Source of the DNA: Planctomycetota bacterium
GTDB lineage: Bacteria; Planctomycetota; MHYJ01; JACQXL01; JAVHLO01
Assembly: GCA_031082105.1 (NCBI GenBank)
Contig: JAVHLO010000206.1
Coordinates: 1 to 6,346 of the forward strand
Length of the DNA: 6,346 nucleotides
Reading direction: 5' to 3'
Shown piece after piece: positions 1-6,100 of the stretch. The notes under the pieces are model-generated. The model was not told the origin of the DNA, ran no database searches, and was given only the letters and a program-made list of their open reading frames with translations. Both the position numbers and the translations under genes were made by a program. Within the stretch, counting starts at the first letter, position 1. The number at the start of each line of letters is the position of its first letter.

Positions 1-316
1 CCTGGACGTACTTCCGGTAGCCGTGCGGGATATCTTCGAAGCTGAGCGCATCCGCCGCCTCGCGTGCGTAGCTGTCGACGATCTTATCGAACTCGACCTT
101 TGCCTCGCCCTTCAGCGGCGTGCCACGCATGAGGTACGATCCGATAATCTCACCCTTGCCGACGCGGCCGCGGATCTTTGTGTCTTCATATCCGAAGTCG
201 CCCTCATCGCCGAACTCAGCCCTGCCCCCTTTGCCCCGGCCCGGACCGCCCATTCCGGGTCCGTCACGCCGCTCGTCACCTTCACGAAAACGGCCGCCGG
301 CCGTTTCGCCCTCGTC
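1..316 (-). CDS. In-frame C-terminal continuation of the coiled-coil membrane protein beyond a TGA (partial at left edge)
   Basis: Reading on from the TGA at 319-317 in the same minus-strand frame gives 105 further codons with no stop before the window edge. The product looks like real protein: a Gly/Arg/Glu-rich linker (about residues 1-35), then KIRGRVGKGEIIGSYLMRG, then a Glu/Lys/Ala-rich helix, then a segment ending IPHGYRKYVQ. From memory, long coiled-coil membrane proteins of planctomycetes and relatives often end with a module of this type (VGKG-I-GS--VRG, then an Ala/Glu helix and an IP-GY-DYV-like end), so the natural C-terminus is probably only a few dozen residues outside the window. 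If translated separately, the only in-frame ATG is at 253-251, with no convincing ribosome binding site. I read this as the severed tail of the neighbouring gene, caused by a nonsense mutation or a sequence error; a genuine separate small gene is less likely. Confidence 0.6.
287..306 (-). terminator. GC-rich hairpin with a short T run just after the TGA
   Basis: On the minus strand AAACGGCC (306-299), a GGC loop (298-296) and GGCCGTTT (295-288) form a perfect 8-bp stem, with four Ts at 290-287 inside and just past the right arm. It starts 10 nt after the TGA at 317. It could be a weak intrinsic terminator that supports a real gene end there. The T run is short and mostly paired in the stem, and the sequence also reads as sensible coding sequence, so it may be chance in GC-rich DNA. 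Confidence 0.25.
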
Positions 317-1657
317 TCAGCCTTCGCCGCTGCCCTTGCCGGGGCATGGTTTGCCCTTACCTTCGGCCATGTTCTGTCCGCAGCTCGGGCATGTCCCCTC
401 GTCGCCTTCCTGTGTGTCGGCCATTGCCTGCTTGAGGTTCTCCAGTTCGTCAAGCGCAAGCTCGAGCCCCTCCGCGTCGGAGAGCGAGCTCTCGAGGTCC
501 TTCAAGTCCTTCGCCATCTCGCCGAGCTTGTCCATCAGACTCTTCAAGTCTTTCTCGCCGAGGGCGCGTTGCGCGTCGGCGAGCTTCTTCGCGAGGTCCT
601 GCAGCGACTGCTTGTCGCCCATCTTGTCAGCGAGCTTTTCGAGTTCCTTCTGGAGGCCGGCCTTCTCCTCCTCGGACATCTCACCCTTTGCGAGCTTGTC
701 CTTGAGCTGCTCGAGCTTGTTGGCGGCGTCGTCGAACCGTCCTTCCGCAAGCTGCTTCTCGAGCTCGCTCTTCTCCCCTTCATCCTCCTCGCCCTCCTTC
801 CCTTCTTTGCCCTGCTCGGAAAGCGCCTTCGCGAGGTCGCGGGCCATGTCTTTCTTGTCCTGCAGACCCTTGGCCCGCTCTTCAAGTTCGTCCTTCATCG
901 ACGTCAGCTTCTCGAGTATTTCCTTCTTCTCCGGCATCTTCGTCTCCATCGCCTCGACAAGTTTCGCAAGTTCCTCCGCGGTTTTCTGCGCCTCTTTCAA
1001 CTCGCGGGCCTTGCCGAGCTTCTCGAGTCGCTCCTTGGCCTTCTCCATCGGCTCGATCTTCTTCGTGAGCGCCGCGACGCGCTGTTTCTCCTTGTCAGCG
1101 CGTTCCACGGACCCGAGCAGATCCAATTGCGGCATGAAGAAGAGGGTGCCGAAAAACAGACAAATGGGTATCGGCAGCAGTCTCAACGCGCGTGGGACCG
1201 GCATGGGCGCGGCCATCGCCAACTCGGCCTGACGAGCCCGTTCCGCGGCGTCGATGAGTACTGCCTCTTCCATGCAAACTCCGCCAGACTCTGCGCGAGC
1301 TTCCCCAGAAGAAGGCCGGCCCCGCCGCTCCCTGATGAGCGCCAGGGCGGTCGACAGCCGTTCCTTCATGACGAGGTTGCCGTCCGCGATGATGGCGACA
1401 TGTTCGAGCGAGGGGAACCGCAGCAGCGCCATGAGAATCCCGGCGAGCATCCCTACGCCGAGGAGCTCCGCCCCGAGGGCGAGAACCGGGATGTGAAAGT
1501 AGAAGAGCCTCTCGGTGAGCAAGACGAGCCAGAAGATCCCCAGCCCGGCGAAGATCCCCCAGAGCACGCGGTCGACCACGTCGAGGAACAGCATGCGCAC
1601 CCGAATTCGCTTCAGGCGCGACATGACCACTTGCTGTCGTGATGCGTGCTCTTCCAT
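317..1657 (-). CDS. Membrane-anchored coiled-coil protein of planctomycete/PVC type, function unknown (DUF4175-like)
   Basis: The 446 codons begin at ATG 1657-1655 and end at TGA 319-317. AGGAG lies only 3 nt before this ATG; a second ATG at residue 12 has a weaker site, so the start is uncertain by 11 residues. Visible parts: a basic N-terminus; hydrophobic segments at about 31-49, 56-78 and 158-178, suggesting membrane anchoring; then about 183-412 of almost pure Lys/Glu/Leu/Ala heptad-like sequence, predicted as a long alpha-helical coiled coil, broken by an acidic Gly/Glu linker near 283-297; then CPSC at 423-426 and CPG at 438-439, a possible small metal-binding knuckle; then a Gly/Lys tail. 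The general plan resembles DUF4175-like proteins that, from general knowledge, often sit near MoxR ATPase, DUF58 and von Willebrand A genes. That cluster is not visible here and the family name is tentative. The same frame continues beyond the stop, so this ORF is probably truncated. The reaction or partner is unknown. Confidence 0.85.
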   Translation of the reverse strand: MEEHASRQQVVMSRLKRIRVRMLFLDVVDRVLWGIFAGLGIFWLVLLTERLFYFHIPVLALGAELLGVGMLAGILMALLRFPSLEHVAIIADGNLVMKERLSTALALIRERRGRPSSGEARAESGGVCMEEAVLIDAAERARQAELAMAAPMPVPRALRLLPIPICLFFGTLFFMPQLDLLGSVERADKEKQRVAALTKKIEPMEKAKERLEKLGKARELKEAQKTAEELAKLVEAMETKMPEKKEILEKLTSMKDELEERAKGLQDKKDMARDLAKALSEQGKEGKEGEEDEGEKSELEKQLAEGRFDDAANKLEQLKDKLAKGEMSEEEKAGLQKELEKLADKMGDKQSLQDLAKKLADAQRALGEKDLKSLMDKLGEMAKDLKDLESSLSDAEGLELALDELENLKQAMADTQEGDEGTCPSCGQNMAEGKGKPCPGKGSGEG

Positions 1658-1720
1658 GCGCTCCTCGGTCCTCTCTTCAATTCGCCGCCGGCTTCGCCGG
1701 GAAGTGGCTGACCTACCAAT

Positions 1721-1749
1721 AGGTTACCACCTTCTCCGCTGCAAGTCAA
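1721..1749 (-). promoter_or_regulatory. Possible weak sigma70 promoter for the minus-strand membrane-protein gene
   Basis: On the minus strand TTGACT (1749-1744) is followed after 17 nt by TAACCT (1726-1721). The -35 matches consensus at five of six positions, but the -10 matches at only three. It lies at a sensible place, giving a leader of roughly 55 nt before the ATG at 1657. Confidence 0.3.
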
Positions 1750-1795
1750 ATCTATTTGCGTCCCGACCTGGAAACCGCAAATGCCTGGAGGCCCA

Positions 1796-1817
1796 GGATA
1801 CTGCGTCCGCAGTATCC
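1796..1817. repeat. 22-bp palindrome, candidate operator
   Basis: GGATACTGCG (1796-1805) and CGCAGTATCC (1808-1817) are perfect reverse complements separated by TC. Ten uninterrupted base pairs in an intergenic region is unlikely to be chance. There is no T run on either side, so a terminator is unlikely. Its place between divergent genes fits a dimeric repressor or activator site, but the protein is unknown; the HTH regulator encoded nearby is one candidate. Confidence 0.5.
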
Positions 1818-1827
1818 GCAACAGAAT

Positions 1828-1839
1828 TCAAGATCTTGA
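1828..1839. repeat. 12-bp perfect palindrome
   Basis: TCAAGATCTTGA is a perfect 12-bp palindrome lying 10 bp to the right of the 22-bp palindrome. The two dyads differ in sequence, so they need not bind the same protein. It may be a regulatory site or chance. Confidence 0.3.
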
Positions 1840-2122
1840 CGGCCCTGAAACCGCCAAGACACCAGGGAAATCAAGAGAGCGCCTGCCTTTTTGCGAATTC
1901 CCGACGTATCCGGTCGGATTATGCTGCTTCATGATTCTCGACGTCCTTGGCGCTCTGGCGTCTAGGCGGATCTCGGTTGCGGGAATCCGGTGGATCACCG
2001 ACGCGACCGAGACAATCGGGATCCAGTTTCTTCCTCTTGCTGCTGCACCGTCTGCTTGTTGTGCGTCCCCACCGCCATGGTGCCGGGGTTCTCAACCTCG
2101 CGGTGCTGGAGAATCCCATGAA

Positions 2123-2135
2123 GCACAAATTGCAC
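2123..2135 (+). promoter_or_regulatory. Operator box 1, directly upstream of the -35
   Basis: GCACAAATTGCAC ends one base before TTGACA. It contains two direct copies of GCAC with a 9-bp period around an A/T-rich core. It matches box 2 at 12 of 13 positions. A bound protein here would touch or overlap RNA polymerase at the -35. Confidence 0.6.
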
Positions 2136-2164
2136 TTGACAATCCGGACTCAATCCTGTATAAT
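2136..2164 (+). promoter_or_regulatory. Consensus sigma70 promoter of the HTH-receiver regulator gene
   Basis: TTGACA (2136-2141) and TATAAT (2159-2164) are both perfect consensus hexamers with the optimal 17-bp spacer. Transcription should begin near 2171, giving a leader of about 135 nt before the ATG at 2307. A promoter this strong normally needs repression, which fits the flanking boxes. Confidence 0.88.
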
Positions 2165-2177
2165 GCACATATTGCAC
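2165..2177 (+). promoter_or_regulatory. Operator box 2, directly downstream of the -10 and over the start site
   Basis: GCACATATTGCAC begins at the first base after TATAAT and spans the predicted transcription start. Like box 1 it has two GCAC units 9 bp apart. The two boxes are 42 bp apart start to start, about four helical turns, so proteins on both would lie on the same DNA face. Confidence 0.6.
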
Positions 2178-2266
2178 CTCTTGCCCAAACCGCGCCTTTG
2201 CGGGCATGGCATTGCTGCCGTGCGGCACCCCTGGCTGACGACCTCCGGAACTGGAGTTTGGAGTAC

Positions 2267-2291
2267 ACGAGGCGGCGGACAACCGCCTCGT
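2267..2291 (+). promoter_or_regulatory. 9-bp hairpin just before the ribosome binding site
   Basis: ACGAGGCGG (2267-2275) pairs perfectly with CCGCCTCGT (2283-2291) around a 7-nt loop. The stem ends 4 nt before the GGAG ribosome site, and TCTTT follows it. It could stabilise the message, affect ribosome access or act as a weak attenuator. Confidence 0.55.
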
Positions 2292-2295
2292 CTTT

Positions 2296-2299
2296 GGAG
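2296..2299 (+). promoter_or_regulatory. Ribosome binding site that sets the regulator start
   Basis: GGAG lies 7 nt before ATG 2307. The open frame extends upstream to an ATG at 1947, but that part lies before the promoter and has no domain similarity. This site and the start of the HTH domain place the true start at 2307. Confidence 0.8.
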
Positions 2300-2306
2300 C
2301 GGGCTC

Positions 2307-3041
2307 ATGGCCAGATTCTACACTACCGGCGAAGCGGCACAGGCAACTTCTCTCCACAGAAACACGCTGTTGCGGGCGGCAAGGAAAGGTCTGCTCAAGA
2401 CGTTCAAGACCCCCGGCGGCCATTTCCGAATCCACGAGGATGCGCTCGCCGAGTTCATATCTCTGGATGCGGCCGGCGCAGCTCCGCCGCCGACCCCATT
2501 CAGCGTGAATCCCGGTAAGAAGGGTGAAGTCGCTGCCGGCCGACGCAAGATCTTCCGTGTCCTCATAGTCGAAGACAACGAGCCGTTTGCGGCGCTTGTC
2601 CAGAAACAGCTCGAAATGGCGGGCCTGCCGGCCAGAGTGGCCCACACCGCGTACGACGCAGGCTACCAGATGGCCGACTTCCGGCCTGACTTGGTGCTAT
2701 TAGATATTAAACTACCCGACGGGGATGGTGAAGAGTTGTTGCAGAAAATCCGAAATAAGGATAAGTACTGGAGTCTCAAGGTGGTTGTGGTGTCGGCGTA
2801 TCTTGACGATGCGCGCGAAGAGAGGCTGCACGCCTTGGGAGTCGACAGGTTGATTGCGAAGCCCTGCACACTCAAGCAACTGCGAAACACAGTGCTGGGT
2901 TTGTTGGGGCTTCCGACTACGTCTCGAGGCGACACGACGCGCCGGTTTAGAGTTCGCACGCAGAAGCCGACTGGCGCAGCCTGTCATCAGTTTTTGGCGC
3001 CCGCGCGAGGCGCCGAGCCGCCTCCGGTTCCGGCGAAGTGA
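2307..3041 (+). CDS. HTH-receiver transcriptional regulator (MerR/excisionase-like HTH followed by CheY-like receiver)
   Basis: 244 codons. Residues 3-52 form a MerR/excisionase-type winged HTH: YTTGEAAQAT, helix LHRNTLLRAARKG, and the wing motif TPGGHFRI. After a Pro/Gly linker (about 55-80), residues 83-200 form a CheY-like receiver with the acidic pair E89-D90, phosphoacceptor D133 in LLDIKLPDGDG, switch residue S163 in VVVSA and K185 in AKP. All key residues are present, so phosphorylation by a histidine kinase is expected; no kinase gene is in the window. A disordered basic and Pro-rich tail (about 203-244) follows. The order, DNA-binding domain first and receiver last, is the reverse of OmpR or NarL proteins. 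The promoter at 2136-2164 and its flanking direct repeats suggest autoregulation. The codons around D133 (about 2697-2716) are markedly AT-rich compared with the rest of the gene. The domain calls are firm; the targets and signal are unknown. Confidence 0.93.
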   Translation: MARFYTTGEAAQATSLHRNTLLRAARKGLLKTFKTPGGHFRIHEDALAEFISLDAAGAAPPPTPFSVNPGKKGEVAAGRRKIFRVLIVEDNEPFAALVQKQLEMAGLPARVAHTAYDAGYQMADFRPDLVLLDIKLPDGDGEELLQKIRNKDKYWSLKVVVVSAYLDDAREERLHALGVDRLIAKPCTLKQLRNTVLGLLGLPTTSRGDTTRRFRVRTQKPTGAACHQFLAPARGAEPPPVPAK

Positions 3042-3043
3042 AA

Positions 3044-3057
3044 ACACGGCGGCGTGT
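3044..3057 (+). repeat. Short hairpin immediately after the regulator stop
   Basis: ACACG (3044-3048) pairs with CGTGT (3053-3057) around GCGG, starting 3 nt after the TGA at 3039-3041. It is followed by CCGATTT, with only three Ts. It may add to termination or message stability, but is weak alone. Confidence 0.3.
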
Positions 3058-3072
3058 CCGATTTGACGACCA

Positions 3073-3110
3073 CAAGACTGAGACGCCGGCGTCACTGGCT
3101 CTTGCTTTTT
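3073..3110 (+). terminator. Likely intrinsic terminator of the regulator gene
   Basis: CAAGA (3073-3077) pairs with TCTTG (3100-3104), and within it GACGCC/GGCGTC (3082-3093) forms a palindromic core, with small mismatches and a two-base bulge between. The stem is followed by C and five Ts (3106-3110). The stem is imperfect, so partial read-through into the next gene is possible. Confidence 0.55.
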
Positions 3111-3126
3111 GACCCACTTGTTCTAC

Positions 3127-3130
3127 GGAG
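3127..3130 (+). promoter_or_regulatory. Ribosome binding site of the giant surface-protein gene
   Basis: GGAG lies 7 nt before ATG 3138, the same spacing as for the regulator gene. It selects this start, which also gives a complete signal peptide. No convincing promoter was seen in 3042-3126. Confidence 0.75.
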
Positions 3131-3137
3131 ACTGAGA

Positions 3138-6100
3138 ATGTCAGCCATCAGCATGAGGAACCCGGGTATCCTGCGTCACGCATGGGCGGCGGCCTTTGCC
3201 GTTCTGCTATTGCTTATGCTGATGACAGGTCCTCCGGCTGCGGCACAGACGAGCCAGGAGTTGATGAACGTACAGGGGCGACTGTTCGACAACGGCGGCA
3301 ATCCGCTCACCGGCAACCAGAACATCACGTTCCGGATCTACGACGCCGCCACCACCCCGCCCGGCAACCTCCTCTTCGCCGAAGGTCCCGTTGTCGTTGC
3401 GACGAACAACGGCTACTACAACTACAACCTCGGCTCGAACACCGGCGGCGGCATACCAGACAACGTCTTCACCAATCCGAATATATGGCTGGAAATCCAG
3501 ATCGCCGCGGAGATACTCACGCCTCGGACGAGGATGGTGTCGTCCGCCTACGCGTTCAACGCGGATATGGTTGACGGCCAGCACGGCTCGTACTACGCGA
3601 ACGCCTCGAACATCAACGCCGGCACGGTCGGCAGCACCTATGGCGGGACGGGCCAAAACTGGGGCGCGACGGCTGCGGGCAATGTCCCCTACTTCACTGC
3701 CGGAGGCACATTTGGTCTGAGCGGCGCCCCTGCCGGCGCGGGTCAGTACTTGCGGTCGACCTCCGGGACAGCGATGGCGTGGTCGAGCATCCAGGCCGGG
3801 GACCTCCCTGCCGGGTCGACTGTCTACCTGGCCCGCAACGCGGCGGACACATCGACTGCGGCAGCGGCGGCCGGTTACCTGTACCAATTCACAAACTCCA
3901 GCCCTGCGGCGACGGGCGGTCTTTCCGTCACGTCCGCAGCGGGCAATGGCCTCTATGCGACGTCCGCCGGCCAGTACGGCGTCTACGGGCGCAGCACGCA
4001 GAACGCCGCCACGGCAACAGGCGTGTACGGCATCGCCCAGCCGCCCGGACTATTCGACGCCATCGGCGTGATGGGCTACTCCAAACCGCAGGACTTCTAC
4101 GGCTACGGCGGCTGGTTCGAGGGCGGTTGGATGGGCATCTATGCGGTCGCGAACGGCACTGGCGGCGCCGGGACAAGTTACATGGGCGCGCAGCTCAACG
4201 CCACCAACGCCGGGGCGGTCGGTAACGCCTGGGGCGTGTTCTGTACGGCCAGCGGCGGCACAGGCGGCAACCGCGTGGCGCTGCATGCAGAAGGCTCAGG
4301 CGGAACGACATCCTACGGTGTTGAAGCGCTCGCCACGGGCACCGGCACGACGAACTACGCGGTGTTCGCGAACGCGAGCGGCGCTGCGACAACCAACTAC
4401 GGCGTGTTCGCGAGGGCGAGCGCCGCGGGCACGAACTGGGCCGGGTACTTCGAAGGGAACGTGGGGCTTGGCGGGACCGCCGCCGCGCCTGAACTCCGCC
4501 TGTACGAACCGAACGGGAGCGGCACGGACTACTCCGCCCTTCGTGCGCAGGCTCAGGGGGCCAACATCACATACACCCTGCCGGCCGCAGACGGAACGGC
4601 GAACCAGGTGCTCGCGACGAACGGCGCGGGCTCGCTCTCGTGGATCAGCAACCCGGCCGGCGGCGCGCCGGTCGGGGCGCAGTATGTCACGATGGCGCTC
4701 GACGGCACCCTCACGTCCGAGCGAGTGCTCACCGCGGGAAGCGGACTCGGCCTCACCGACGGCGGCGCGAACGGGAACGCCACACTTGCACTTGGCAACC
4801 TCACCGCCAACTGGACCCAGGGCGGGGCCTTCGACGTGACGCTCAACAACGCCGCATCGGAACTCCGGATACTCGAAAGCGCGGGCGCCACATTCTACGG
4901 GACGTTCGATGTCGGCGACCTCGCGGGCGACCAGAGCTACACGTTCACGACCGGCGGCACGGTATGGACGAGCGGCAACGACGGCACTACGAGCACGCTC
5001 GACGCCGACCTGCTTGACGGCCAGGATTCCACCGCGTTCGCCCCCGCGACGGGTTCGAACAACTACGTCCAGCTCCAGGCCGCCTGGCCCGGTACGCAAC
5101 AGACCGGCAACGCCAACATCACGGCGTCGTTCGGCGCGAGCGAGATCCGGATCGGCAGCCAGGGCGGCGATGCGACGCGGAACATCTACTTCTATGAAGG
5201 CGGCTCCGCGACAGGAAGATACTTCCAGTGGAACGACGCCGACACGTATTTCCGCATGAACGACTGCCTGAAGCTCATGGGCGGGCTCGCGTCCGACCTG
5301 CGGATCACCGGTGATGCGATCTATCTCAGAAACGACGGCCCTGACGTCTCGCAGTACATCTACTTCTATGAAGGAGGAAGCGCCACAGGCGCATCGCTCC
5401 AGTGGGACGACGGCAACGCGCGGTTCAATTTCAGTGCCAACCTGAACATCACCGGCGCGCTACTGACGAACGGCACGGAACGGATCTCCGCGGCCGGCAC
5501 GATTACGAATTCCACGTGGAACGGCAACACCATCGGGGTCGGCTACGGCGGAACGGGTGTGACGACGCTGACGGCCAATGGCGTCCTCTACGGGAATGGG
5601 GCGGCGGCGATCCAAGCCACGGCTGTCGGCGCAAACGAGACCGTTCTCACGGGGACCGGCGCCGCGCCCGCGTTCTCGAACGACCCCACCCTCTCCGGGG
5701 TTCGAACCACCGGGATCGGCGTCCGCCTGAGCCCCTACGGCACGAACCCCGGCGAGACCGGCGAGGTGCGGTTCAGGGAGCTCGTTGCGAGCGGCGCAAA
5801 CTACGTCGGATTGAAGGCGCCGGACCTCATCAACGCAGACCTCACGTGGGTGCTCCCCGCGGCGGACGGCACGAACGGTCAGGTGCTTTCCACAAACGGC
5901 ACGGGCACGCTCGCGTGGACGAGCAACCCGGTGGGCGGCGCGCCGTCCGGCGCGCAGTACGTCACGCTTGCGCTCGATGGGACGCTCACGTCGGAGCGCG
6001 TGCTCACCGCGGGCAGCGGGATCGGCATCACGGACGGCGGCGCGAACGGGAACGTCACCCTTGCGCTCGGCAACCTGACGGCCAACTGGACGCAGGCGAA

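Larger units (their letters stand above)
1658..2122. other. Divergent intergenic region without a recognisable gene
   Basis: This stretch of about 465 bp separates the minus-strand membrane-protein gene from the regulator promoter. Small open frames exist on both strands but lack a ribosome binding site, a recognisable domain or a credible composition. What can be seen is a possible weak promoter for the minus-strand gene (1721-1749), a small CCGGC/GCCGG hairpin at 1688-1700 in its likely leader, a long palindrome at 1796-1817 and a 12-bp palindrome at 1828-1839. No mobile element ends or RNA gene were recognised. Confidence 0.6.
2178..2306 (+). other. Structured leader of the regulator mRNA
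   Basis: This is most of the predicted untranslated leader. It holds a dyad TGCCG-TG-CGGCA at 2216-2227, a CTCC at 2243-2246 that could pair with GGAG at 2253-2256 or with the true ribosome site at 2296-2299, and a strong hairpin at 2267-2291. A 10-codon open frame from ATG 2206 to TGA 2238 has no good ribosome site. No known riboswitch class was recognised. Confidence 0.45.

Noticed and set aside
285..319. TGA read as selenocysteine, with the hairpin at 288-306 as a SECIS element
   Set aside because: The spacing from the TGA is roughly suitable, but the loop is only 3 nt, there is no bulged U, and a Gly/Glu/Lys linker is not a catalytic site where selenocysteine would be expected.
23..1642. 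A 539-codon plus-strand open frame opposite the membrane-protein gene
   Set aside because: It is codon-aligned antisense to the Lys/Glu/Leu-rich gene, which rarely uses TCA, TTA or CTA, so the opposite strand stays open. The product is a Leu/Arg/Phe-rich mirror with no domain. The minus-strand product has membrane segments, coiled coil and a ribosome site.
1919..2128. Small minus-strand open frame of 69 codons
   Set aside because: Its start overlaps operator box 1, there is no ribosome site, and the Arg/Pro/Ser-rich composition looks like a random frame.
2206..2238. 10-codon leader peptide in the regulator leader
   Set aside because: It has an ATG and a stop but no credible ribosome site and no run of codons suggesting attenuation control.
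1947..2306. Upstream extension of the regulator frame to an ATG at 1947
   Set aside because: This part lies largely upstream of, and across, the consensus promoter, encodes no recognisable domain and lacks a ribosome site. The HTH domain begins right after ATG 2307.
4305..4472. CRISPR-like array, because of regular repeats
   Set aside because: The 42-bp units are coding, contiguous without spacers and diverge mostly at third codon positions.
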